Shown: in pieces, positions 49,418 through 57,170 of the stretch
Layout: each line of letters opens with the position of its first letter
How positions within the stretch are numbered: position 1 is the stretch's first letter
Source: Kingella negevensis
Lineage (GTDB): Bacteria > Pseudomonadota > Gammaproteobacteria > Burkholderiales > Neisseriaceae
Length of the DNA: 64,000 bases
Direction: 5' to 3'
Assembly: GCF_030177895.1 (NCBI RefSeq)
Contig: NZ_CP123448.1
Coordinates: 682,001 to 746,000 of the forward strand
Made by a program: the position numbers and the translations under genes
Notes under the pieces: generated by a model
Told to the model about the DNA's origin: nothing
Database searches by the model: none
Seen by the model: the letters and a program-made list of their open reading frames with translations, nothing else

Positions 49418-51124
49418 ATGAGCAATACGATTTTAAGCCGCAGCGAAACCGTGTTCACCGACAACGGAAACGGCATGTTGTGCGTGAATGGGCGCGTGAT
49501 TGCAGGCAGCCGCGTGGATTACGACGCAGGCGTTGTCTATCTGCCCAAAGAGCCGTTACGCGACAATATTTATTCGCCCAACTACGATGAATTTAACATC
49601 ACCGACCGCAGTCCCAAATACACCGCCATTTCGGGCGGCACGATGGTAGAAAAAGTGAACGTGCGCATTCAGGCTGCATCAACCGCCACAGTGGGCTACA
49701 TTTCCGCCGCCGATACGCGAACGATTGACCTCACCATCGGCAAAGGACAGCACGTGTTTAACGTGTTGGACGGCATTCCTAAACCGTGCATGGCATTGTT
49801 CAATTCATGGGCGTTTGAGATTTCAGGTGTGCATACCGTAGAACGCGGCGGCACACTCTATCAAAACTGGGACGCATTCAAAGGCACGGGCAAAGTGGTG
49901 GGCAATATGACGACAGGCGGAACAGTTACCGTGTTGGGCATTGCGCCGAACGTCGCGCCCAATATCAAAGTGCTGCAAGGCGTGTATACAGGCGTAGATG
50001 GTTCGCTGGCGCAAAAATTCTACGGACACACCAAAATCGCGCCACTCAAACCGCAGTCTTTTATCGCCTATGCCGAAGTGAATGGCAAAACCCTGATTGG
50101 TCGCAGCGATGCAGAAGGCAATATCACGGGCGATTTAACAGGCAAAGTGGATTTAGCCACAGGCTCGTACGAACTGGATAGTGGCAAAGGCGTGGCACAA
50201 GATACCGTGCGTTACAACGCCGTCGCACAAGTGTATCTACCGCTGGATAGCAGCGTGATTGGCATTGATGCGACCCGTTTACCCGCCGACGGCAAAGTGC
50301 CTGTGCTGCACGTTGGCGATATGGTGGTGATTAGCAATCATCTGAAGCACGATTTAGGCAGCGCACACCAAGCAGGACAAACCGTGTCGCTGCCAAGACA
50401 AAACCTAGACCGCTTGTGTATCACAGACAACCAAGGCACACACCTCAACGCTGAACTGTACGATTACGACCTAGTCAAAGGCACGGTGACGTGGCAAACC
50501 TCACTGGATTTAAGCGCGTATCAACTGCCGCTTGCTGCCGTGTGCATTTGGGAAGAAGAAAACCGCCTGATGGGCGTAGACATCAATGGCAGCCTGAAAC
50601 TGCAATTTCCCATTTCGCGTGATTACCCAGTGGACAACACCCACATTTCATCTGCCATTTTATTGGGCGACATGAATGTACGCGCCAGCGAACCGTTTAG
50701 CCAAGCCGCATGGACGCAAGTGTGGCAAGACACGCGCATTGGCGCCCCGATTTTAGCGCGGCTGAATGTGGCGGATTACCCGATGACGCTCACATCAGAT
50801 GGCGCAGTGTCGGAGCGGTGGCTGCTGAAATTTAACAACACCACACAGTTTGAACTGTATGGTGAGCGTTTGGGCTTGATTGCCGAGGGCGATATTTACA
50901 ACGATTTCGCGCCTGTGAACCCTGTCACCAAGAAACCGTATTTCACCTTACCGAGAGCGGCGATGACGGGCGGATTTGCCGCTCAAAACTGCGTGCGTTT
51001 CAACACCTACGGCACACCGCGTGGCGTGTGGGTGATTCGCAGCGTGCAGCCGTCGGCGAAGCGGCAGAGTCAGAAGGACGGGTTTATGCTGTGTTTACGA
51101 GGGAATACTGTTGCGACCGCTTAA
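49418..51124 (+). CDS. Second large virion structural protein
   Basis: 568 residues, beta-rich: SETVFTDNGNGMLCVNGRVI, AGSRVDYDAGVVYLPKEPLR, PRAAMTGGFAAQNCVRFNTY at the end. Good ribosome site (AAGGAG). Codon and composition match the preceding gene; the two may be functional partners of the tail tip. Family unknown. Confidence 0.65.
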   Translation: MSNTILSRSETVFTDNGNGMLCVNGRVIAGSRVDYDAGVVYLPKEPLRDNIYSPNYDEFNITDRSPKYTAISGGTMVEKVNVRIQAASTATVGYISAADTRTIDLTIGKGQHVFNVLDGIPKPCMALFNSWAFEISGVHTVERGGTLYQNWDAFKGTGKVVGNMTTGGTVTVLGIAPNVAPNIKVLQGVYTGVDGSLAQKFYGHTKIAPLKPQSFIAYAEVNGKTLIGRSDAEGNITGDLTGKVDLATGSYELDSGKGVAQDTVRYNAVAQVYLPLDSSVIGIDATRLPADGKVPVLHVGDMVVISNHLKHDLGSAHQAGQTVSLPRQNLDRLCITDNQGTHLNAELYDYDLVKGTVTWQTSLDLSAYQLPLAAVCIWEEENRLMGVDINGSLKLQFPISRDYPVDNTHISSAILLGDMNVRASEPFSQAAWTQVWQDTRIGAPILARLNVADYPMTLTSDGAVSERWLLKFNNTTQFELYGERLGLIAEGDIYNDFAPVNPVTKKPYFTLPRAAMTGGFAAQNCVRFNTYGTPRGVWVIRSVQPSAKRQSQKDGFMLCLRGNTVATA

Positions 51125-51182
51125 AAAAGCAGCCTGAAAAAACAAAAAAAGTCGGCTTAAAAAAACCGACTATTTCAATCTT

Positions 51183-51632
51183 TCAGGCAGCCTGAATATT
51201 CAACGCCGCAATTTCCGCGCTGGTTTGTGACAATTTACCGTTTTGATACAACCATTGCGCCGCTTCTTTCCATGAATACAACGCCGATTTGCCCGTGATA
51301 TACATCGGCGCAGGAAAATGCTCGCCGCGCTTACCCAAAGCGTATTGCGACAACGCTGCACGACTTAAGCCTGAACGCTGCGCGATTTCGCCCAAAGTGG
51401 CATAGCCCGTTTCTTGCAGCACCAAATCGTGAAATCCCGCTTGCTGGATTTGCGTGAACGCGCTTTGTACCGCCGTTTGTGCGTCGGGCGCTTCACGGTC
51501 AAATTCCAAGCACACCGCGCCATTGGTGCTAAAGAGCAAAGCATCATCACAGCCTGCTTCAAACAGCGCGTCTTCCAGTTCGCTGTTGTGCGTGGCGTGG
51601 CGAATGAGAATTGTGAAGTGATAAGTGTTCAT
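51183..51632 (-). CDS. HTH protein of a two-gene TA-like pair
   Basis: 149 residues from ATG 51632. N-terminal strand-helix domain (TYHFTILIRHATHNSELEDA, GAVCLEFDREAPDAQTAVQS) and a C-terminal helix-turn-helix (ATLGEIAQRSGLSRAALSQY, FPAPMYITGKSALYSWKEAA). The start overlaps the stop of the partner gene. I recall such pairs widely as unnamed neighbours; the antitoxin role is inferred. Confidence 0.6.
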   Translation of the reverse strand: MNTYHFTILIRHATHNSELEDALFEAGCDDALLFSTNGAVCLEFDREAPDAQTAVQSAFTQIQQAGFHDLVLQETGYATLGEIAQRSGLSRAALSQYALGKRGEHFPAPMYITGKSALYSWKEAAQWLYQNGKLSQTSAEIAALNIQAA

Positions 51633-51844
51633 GCGCATTCCTTTACTTTGCGGATAATTTGTTTCGCGTGGTTCTCTGGCGATTTAGGCGTACTCCAAAT
51701 GCTCATTTGGTGTTCACGATGTCCTTTCAGGCAGCGTAAACGACAAAACGCATGGGCGGATTTGCCTGAATCTACCACTTCCCAGCCGTGTTGCAAGGCG
51801 AACTCTATGGCAGCGCGAATGTGTTTATTTGGGTGTTTATTCAT
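51629..51844 (-). CDS. HicA-like small protein, TA candidate
   Basis: 71 residues: HIRAAIEFALQHGWEVVDSG, KSAHAFCRLRCLKGHREHQM, SIWSTPKSPENHAKQIIRKV. The helix-GW-strand-His-strand order is like HicA mRNA interferases. Together with the HTH gene it is an inserted leftward pair inside the rightward tail operon. Confidence 0.55.
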   Translation of the reverse strand: MNKHPNKHIRAAIEFALQHGWEVVDSGKSAHAFCRLRCLKGHREHQMSIWSTPKSPENHAKQIIRKVKECA

Positions 51845-51950
51845 GCGTTGTATTTTAATTTGACTGTTTACATCTGTAAACAGTTATTTCAGGCTGCCTG
51901 AAAAAAACATTCTTTCATTATTCAAATCTTAATTAACAAGGAAACCTCTC

Positions 51951-52841
51951 ATGCCAACCGTAATCCCTCACACCCCCACACGCGTTCCTGTAACTGTTTA
52001 CCGCGCCACAGATGAGGGCGCACCTGTTTTAAAAAACGAAAAAGGCAGCCTGAAAACCCTACTCAAAACCGTATTAGCAGGCGATGGCTACGGCAATAAA
52101 AAATCTCTGCGCTGGCAGATGTATGAAGAAACCAGCACCGAAGTAACGTTTCACTATGGCACAGGGTTTGGGCTGAAAGTGGACAATGCCAACAACGGTT
52201 ACATCAACACGCATATGGTTCACGGGGACAAGTTTGAAACGTATTTGGGCAACAGCAACCAAAGTCTCAATCATTTCGCGCATATCAACAATTACGCTAT
52301 GCAAAACTGGCTGTTGGTTGGACACAGCAAAGGCTTTATGCTTGTGCTGCCTGAAAGCACCAGAACCTCGCAAATCTTGTTCTTTGGCGAAACGGTAGGC
52401 TTTTTTAAAAACGAGCGCAATGTGGCTTATGTTAATACGTCGTATGGTTATTCTAATACTTGGGATAACGGTTCATTAAACGATAGCTCCCATTGTCCAA
52501 TCTTAATGCCCAGCTCTGCCTTCAAAGACCCAACAGGCGCATTTAGCCCACCTACAACGGTGGTGGTTAATCCCTTATCCCCATTCAGCACCACCGCCTT
52601 AACCTTTCCAGACACCTTGTACCAAAACTGCTTAGCCAGCGCGATAACATTAGTGGAACAAGACGGCTCACCGCGCAGCATCCTACCTGCGCTATTTTGG
52701 TCGGCGCACGATTTGCAAGACGTGAGCGAATTGAGCAAAGTGGAAATGCAAGACGGGCAAGACTACATCAAGCTCAACTTGCACGATAGTGGCGAAAGAA
52801 CCCACTGTTTCGTCCTCAATGTAACCGAATGGGAACTGTAA
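51951..52841 (+). CDS. Tail-region protein, unknown
   Basis: 296 residues, strand-rich (TRVPVTVYRATDEGAPVLKN, GNKKSLRWQMYEETSTEVTF). AAGGAAAC upstream of the ATG. Possibly a tail fibre or tip component by position, but no motif proves it. Confidence 0.6.
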   Translation: MPTVIPHTPTRVPVTVYRATDEGAPVLKNEKGSLKTLLKTVLAGDGYGNKKSLRWQMYEETSTEVTFHYGTGFGLKVDNANNGYINTHMVHGDKFETYLGNSNQSLNHFAHINNYAMQNWLLVGHSKGFMLVLPESTRTSQILFFGETVGFFKNERNVAYVNTSYGYSNTWDNGSLNDSSHCPILMPSSAFKDPTGAFSPPTTVVVNPLSPFSTTALTFPDTLYQNCLASAITLVEQDGSPRSILPALFWSAHDLQDVSELSKVEMQDGQDYIKLNLHDSGERTHCFVLNVTEWEL

Positions 52842-52843
52842 CC

Positions 52844-53146
52844 ATGTTGCTCAACCACCAAAGACTACTCAACCACGGTGCACGTTACAAAGGCAACGCC
52901 TACATTTCAGGCGAAGGAACAGGCATTGTTACCGTGAACGGCAAACCCTACGCCTGCCTCGTCATCGCACTAGACCGCGAAACCTTAGAAACCGCGCGCA
53001 AAGTGTGGAGCGACACCGACGGCAATTACGTGCTGTACAACCTCAATCCCGACAAGGAATACATTGTAATGGCGATTGACCCCAAAAAGGAATACGAACC
53101 CCCAACATGGGACTGCATTAAGCCATTTGTTGCGCAGTCCGCATAA
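52844..53146 (+). CDS. Small tail protein with carboxypeptidase-regulatory-like fold
   Basis: 100 residues from ATG 52844. GTGIVTVNGKPYACLVIALD, KVWSDTDGNYVLYNLNPDKE and YIVMAIDPKKEYEPPTWDCI have the strand and turn order of Ig-like/CarboxypepD-regulatory domains often attached to phage tail tips. Follows the 296-residue gene immediately. Confidence 0.6.
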   Translation: MLLNHQRLLNHGARYKGNAYISGEGTGIVTVNGKPYACLVIALDRETLETARKVWSDTDGNYVLYNLNPDKEYIVMAIDPKKEYEPPTWDCIKPFVAQSA

Positions 53147-53161
53147 AAGGCAGCCTGAAAC

Positions 53162-54976
53162 ATGCAAAGCAACGCCATTTCACTCACTTTCACACAGTTG
53201 CGCCGCACACCGCCAGCGTCCAACACCTTGCCGCTTGCATTGGGCAAAACGCAGCCTGAAACCCCAATCAATCCCACACCGCAGCCTGAAAAGCCTGAAA
53301 CCAAACCCATTGTGGCGACTGATTTCAGCGTGGGCGTGTCTCAACACAGCGCATTGGCGCATTGTGTGCAGCACCGCAGTCAAGTTGCCAGCTTATCACT
53401 GTCATATACTGCTAACAGCGTGGACGTGATTGATGTTTCAGGCTGCCTGAAGATACGCAACCAAGGTTTACGCAGCCTGAAACGCCACGAGCCAATCCGC
53501 CAAACCATTGCGCCGTTTCTTTCAGGCTGCGTTAAAACCGCTCAAGTTGCCCTGAACACACTTTCAGGCTGCCTGAATAACCCAAACACTGCCAGCGAAG
53601 CGTTACACAGTTGCGCCAAAACCACTCAAAGCGCAAAGCAACGGCTCAACCGCAGCGCAAACAGCGACTACAGCGCGCAAATCGGTTATCAAAGCGATTG
53701 GGAGATTTCATACAGCCGCAGCGCAAGCGTTCACAACTGCCAGCACGGCGATTGGCAACGCGCAGCAGCCGTGCCGTGTGAATGGTATCCCGTGATTGAG
53801 TTGCCCGCGCCTGTGCCCAAAAAACGCCCTTGCGGCGCAAAACCCAAAAGCAACGCCGTACCGCTTCACTTCACACGCAGGCGCGGACAAGTCAATTCGC
53901 GTGAATTGCCGTTGCCGTTTAGTTGCGGTGGCATGAAAACCGTTATCCCACGATTGGAAAGCTACATTATGCTCAACATTATTTCTGCGACTTCAGGCAG
54001 CCTGAAACTCAATCCCCTATCTGCCAGCGCGTCATGCGACACATCGGGTTATTATTGGACGTGCGAAACCACTTTACCGCCCGATGATTTCGCCGCGCTG
54101 AATTTGGCGCAATACGACCAAGGCAAAGAGCCGCTGATTACGCTGCAAATCAATGAAGACACGTTTACTTTTATCGCTGAAAGTTACCGTGATAATCGCC
54201 AGTTTGGGCAAAACAGCTACACCGTCAGTGGACGCAGCCAAACGGCAAGACTGGGCGCGGATTACGCCCAAATCAAGCAAGGCACAATCAAACAAGCCCT
54301 GTACGCCCGACAAATTGCAGACAATGTGTTGGCGGACACGGGCTATCGTATTGGCGATTGGTCCATTCCCGATTGGCTTGTGCCAGCAAATGTGTATAGC
54401 TTGGCGGATAAAACGCCGATTGCTGTGATTGCAGATATTGCGGAAGCGGCAGGCGGTTTTGTGGAAAGCGATACGAGCGAGCGGATTATTCATGTGAAAC
54501 CGCGTTACAAAACGGCGGCGTGGTTACTTCAGCAGGCACAATTTGATGTTTCTGTGCCAACGAATGTGATTGTGCAGATTAGCGGTCAAAAGCAGATTTC
54601 AACGCAATGTTACGGCGTGTTTGTGGTTGCGACGCATAATCAAGGAGTGTTTCGGAAAGTGGTTCGCCAAGAAAGCGCAGGTAGCCCTGAAGCTAGCACA
54701 TTAAGTCATGCGCTTTATACGGAAAACAGTGTGTGTCAGTCGGCAGGGATTGCCGCTTTGAGTGATACAGGGGCAAGCAAAACGGAACAAATCGATTTGC
54801 CGATTATGCCGAAGTATGGGCTGGGACGCGCAAAGTTGGGCGATATTTGGCAAGTGGCGGAAACTAATGGTTCGTGGGTGAGCGTGGTGAAGAGTGTGAG
54901 TATTTCGGTTGAAATGGAAAACGATGCGCCCAAAATCATGCAAAGCGTGGGCGTGTTTCGGTATTTGGGTGAGTAG
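53162..54976 (+). CDS. Baseplate/tail hub-like protein with DUS-rich N-terminal half
   Basis: 604 residues. Residues 1-~270 contain many DUS-encoded peptides (SGCLK, SGCLN, SLKRHE, QPE) and low-complexity stretches. Residues 270-600 form a coherent domain (LTLQINEDTFTFIAESYRDN, YRIGDWSIPDWLVPANVYSL, AEAAGGFVESDTSERIIHVK), resembling tail hub or gp44-like proteins. The start has little ribosome site beyond a DUS. Confidence 0.6.
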   Translation: MQSNAISLTFTQLRRTPPASNTLPLALGKTQPETPINPTPQPEKPETKPIVATDFSVGVSQHSALAHCVQHRSQVASLSLSYTANSVDVIDVSGCLKIRNQGLRSLKRHEPIRQTIAPFLSGCVKTAQVALNTLSGCLNNPNTASEALHSCAKTTQSAKQRLNRSANSDYSAQIGYQSDWEISYSRSASVHNCQHGDWQRAAAVPCEWYPVIELPAPVPKKRPCGAKPKSNAVPLHFTRRRGQVNSRELPLPFSCGGMKTVIPRLESYIMLNIISATSGSLKLNPLSASASCDTSGYYWTCETTLPPDDFAALNLAQYDQGKEPLITLQINEDTFTFIAESYRDNRQFGQNSYTVSGRSQTARLGADYAQIKQGTIKQALYARQIADNVLADTGYRIGDWSIPDWLVPANVYSLADKTPIAVIADIAEAAGGFVESDTSERIIHVKPRYKTAAWLLQQAQFDVSVPTNVIVQISGQKQISTQCYGVFVVATHNQGVFRKVVRQESAGSPEASTLSHALYTENSVCQSAGIAALSDTGASKTEQIDLPIMPKYGLGRAKLGDIWQVAETNGSWVSVVKSVSISVEMENDAPKIMQSVGVFRYLGE

Positions 54977-54995
54977 GCAGCCTGAAAGGAATAAC

Positions 54996-55226
54996 ATGAA
55001 TTTATTACAACAATTCAATGCGATTTTTAAAAATGAAACGCGGTCTGTCGCCAAAATCACGGTGAAAACGGAGACGGGTTACATCGCGCAAACGCAATCG
55101 GGGAATGAAGTTCGCTTACGTGGCAGCAGCTACAACGTGGGCGATAATGTGTTTTATGAACGCAGCACAGGCGCGATTTTGGAAACCGCGCCTGATTTGC
55201 CGTTGGTGGAACTACGGGTTTTGTGA
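54996..55226 (+). CDS. Small tail protein, unknown
   Basis: 76 residues from ATG 54996, AAAGGAATAAC upstream (DUS-derived). Strand-rich: SVAKITVKTETGYIAQTQSG, SSYNVGDNVFYERSTGAILE. It follows the tail hub-like gene. Function unknown. Confidence 0.6.
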   Translation: MNLLQQFNAIFKNETRSVAKITVKTETGYIAQTQSGNEVRLRGSSYNVGDNVFYERSTGAILETAPDLPLVELRVL

Positions 55227-55404
55227 GGGTTTCAGGCTGCGTATTTATTTTTTTTGATTTCTCGGACAGCTGAAAATTCAGCTTTCCGAAAAAATCAATG
55301 AGTTACGTTTATTTTGCCTGTTTTGGCGGTAGCAAAAAAGCAGCCTGCACCCCAAAAGGATACAAGCTGCTCAATCACGTTTCACATTAATACAACTAGC
55401 CCAA
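55227..55404. terminator. Terminators ending the tail gene block
   Basis: A hairpin TCGGACAGCTGAA/TTCAGCTTTCCGA at 55261-55289 and DUS remnants near 55340 lie between the tail gene and the convergent antirepressor. No gene is seen here. Confidence 0.5.
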
Positions 55405-56220
55405 TCAAACCGCAGCCGTAGCAATAACCTGTCGTTTCACATACTCAGTCGCATCACATGTCAAAGCGGATAAATTTTGCGGATTGTGTTCCAAGAAAAA
55501 CGAACGAACCATTTTAAAAGTCGGCTCAGTCTCATGCACAAAAGACCACAGCGCACCCGATCGGCTCAAGCCCAAATCGCAAAACGCAGACAGATAACGT
55601 TTCACAAACAAACGCATATCTTGAGCGTGAAACAGCAAACGCCCCATAGCCAAAACCAACTCATCATCAACCGTTGTCGCCATGGGTTCGGCTGGCTTAT
55701 CCAGCACTTCGCCCATTAATACGCGATGCACATATTCCACCGCTTCGGGTAACTGCGCTTGGCTTAATTCGTCCAACGCGCCAACAGCAAAGCGTTGATG
55801 TATCAGCTTGTAGGCTTCGGAATAGTTGAGACCTTTTTTAACAATGAGCATATTCACAGCATTGCGCAACGGTGTTCTGTCGTCTGATGTGGTTTTAGGG
55901 GCGATTTTCAGGCTGCCTGAAACCACCGCATCAAAGGTGCGGATAACCAGCAAAAAGAATTTTGCGCTAATCCAAGTAGCATAAGCGTAAACCAGTTCTT
56001 TGCAGACGAAAGTGCCGCGATTTTTGCCGCCTTGCGATGTGGTAACAGCCACGCCGCCTTGCGCTTCGATTTCGGCGATCAGCTCTTGGGTTTGTTTATT
56101 ACGCAGCCAAAAAGCAGGTTGTTGTTTTTCATCCCCGCCGCTGGCTTTGTGTAAATCGTTCAGATTGTAAAGTTGATTATCAGTTTGACGAATGGTTACG
56201 TTTGAAATTTGAATGTTCAT
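55405..56220 (-). CDS. KilA-N antirepressor (copy 2, with C-terminal domain)
   Basis: 271 residues. KilA-N domain ~1-100: NLNDLHKASGGDEKQQPAFW, QELIAEIEAQGGVAVTTSQG, GKNRGTFVCKELVYAYATWI; then a linker carrying a DUS (SGSLK) and a C-terminal helical region with RTPLRNAVNMLIVKKGLNYS, an ORF6C/ P22AR-like pattern. It lies downstream of a small-RNA locus and a leader with complementary segments, and is inserted between tail genes on the opposite strand. Confidence 0.88.
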   Translation of the reverse strand: MNIQISNVTIRQTDNQLYNLNDLHKASGGDEKQQPAFWLRNKQTQELIAEIEAQGGVAVTTSQGGKNRGTFVCKELVYAYATWISAKFFLLVIRTFDAVVSGSLKIAPKTTSDDRTPLRNAVNMLIVKKGLNYSEAYKLIHQRFAVGALDELSQAQLPEAVEYVHRVLMGEVLDKPAEPMATTVDDELVLAMGRLLFHAQDMRLFVKRYLSAFCDLGLSRSGALWSFVHETEPTFKMVRSFFLEHNPQNLSALTCDATEYVKRQVIATAAV

Positions 56221-56499
56221 GACGAACTCCTATGTGATTTAGTTTAAAGAATGCCCTAATTAAGGGGGCAGGTTTCAACTACCGCACATAGACGGCTGCC
56301 GCTATTTCCCCGAAAGGTATTTTATTCACGGCTATCAACCCGCCATTGCTAGGATTTTGTGTTCTGCAAATTTGCAGAACAGCAAAAATTCAACAAGTTA
56401 GATTGTATAGATACAAAAAAGCCGCGCTGACGGGGCGATTTGTACCGCTATGTGTTTAGTAGTGCCGCAATCATAAGGCAGCCTGCCACTTGGTGTCAA
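56221..56499 (-). ncRNA. C4-like small RNA and antirepressor leader (locus 2)
   Basis: Promoter TTGACA (56494-56499), 18 bp, TATGAT (56470-56475). The ~50 nt RNA (56463-56414) carries CACATAGCGG (56454-56445) and ends with a GCC/GGC stem and T6. Leader segment CCGTCTATGTGCGG (56295-56282) is complementary to it, and the ribosome site of the antirepressor is CACATAGGAG (56236-56227). The leader loop can thus pair with either the small RNA or the ribosome site. A 20 bp palindrome (GTTCTGCAAA and TTTGCAGAAC) lies at 56361-56380. Confidence 0.7.
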
Positions 56500-56576
56500 G
56501 TTTTTTTATAATAAAAAGCAGCCTGCACTTGCACAAGATTATTGGCGCGTGTTATAGTTAAACCTACAAGCGAAAA

Positions 56577-56603
56577 CAGCGCGAAGCCTCCAATTTCGCG
56601 CTG
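56577..56603 (-). terminator. Terminator of the 18-residue peptide transcript
   Basis: CAGCGCGAA pairs with TTCGCGCTG (9 bp) with a nine-base loop, followed by TTTTCG on the minus strand. Confidence 0.8.
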
Positions 56604-56637
56604 GGTTGAGTTAGTCGAATTGTTTATTTAGGTTTTG

Positions 56638-56694
56638 TTACCAAACGTTGGAAGCGATAAGCAACAAAATCAAAGTGATTAAGACTTTCTTCAT
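56638..56694 (-). CDS. 18-residue hydrophobic peptide, type I toxin-like
   Basis: MKKVLITLILLLIASNVW after a perfect ribosome site (AAAGGAGGTTAAT). One membrane segment, basic start, Trp end. It has its own transcript of ~190 nt: promoter TTGACT (56801-56796), 17 bp, TATAAT (56778-56773), a 5' hairpin GCCCTGCAC/GTGCAGGGC (~56720-56740) and the terminator at 56577-56603. The layout is that of Ibs/Sib or Ldr/Rdl mRNAs. No antisense RNA promoter was proven. Confidence 0.55.
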   Translation of the reverse strand: MKKVLITLILLLIASNVW

Positions 56695-56772
56695 ATTAAC
56701 CTCCTTTCTCTTGCAACAAGCCCTGCACCGTGCAGGGCTTTTCTTTTGGAAGCTCTTAATCTCAATGTGTAT

Positions 56773-56801
56773 ATTATAGTCGCAGATATAATAAAAGTCA
56801 A
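56773..56801 (-). promoter_or_regulatory. Strong promoter of the peptide mRNA
   Basis: TTGACT and TATAAT separated by 17 bp on the minus strand, close to consensus, with AT-rich flanks. Confidence 0.85.
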
Positions 56802-56878
56802 GAAAAATATAATATTTTTTACAACAACACGCCCGAAAATATAACACTTTCGGGCGTTTTTTTCATGGAGATAGGGTT

Positions 56879-57139
56879 ATGCTTATATGGATATTAAAAT
56901 ACTGGAAAATGATTGCGTATGCGTTGGCGTGTGCAGGCTGCTTGATTGCGTTGAATGTGTTGGTTTATCGGCACGGCAAGGCGCAATACGGCTGTGGAGC
57001 GTGCAGGCTGCTTGATTGCGTTGAATGTGTTGGTTTATCGGCACGGCAAGGCGCAATACGGCTGTGGAGCGTGCAGGCGGTGCATTTGTATCACGATTGC
57101 AAGGCACGGCATGGGGCGTTGGTCAAAGCGGTTGAGTAA
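56879..57139 (+). CDS. Small membrane protein altered by a 70 bp tandem duplication
   Basis: 86 residues as it stands: hydrophobic start MLIWILKYWKMIAYALACAG and a cysteine-rich remainder. Positions 56931-57000 are repeated exactly at 57001-57070. Because 70 is not a multiple of three, the second copy is read in another frame and the C-terminus (SVQAVHLYHDCKARHGALVK) is reached. Without the duplication the frame would continue to 57164 with a different C-terminus. Which frame is ancestral is open. It lies just before the tape measure. Confidence 0.5.
   Translation: MLIWILKYWKMIAYALACAGCLIALNVLVYRHGKAQYGCGACRLLDCVECVGLSARQGAIRLWSVQAVHLYHDCKARHGALVKAVE
56931..57070. repeat. Exact 70 bp tandem duplication
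   Basis: Two adjacent identical 70 bp units, each beginning GTGCAGGCTGC and ending GCTGTGGAGC, inside the coding region. Confidence 0.97.
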
Positions 57140-57170
57140 AAAAAGCAGCCTAAATTACGGATAAAACATC

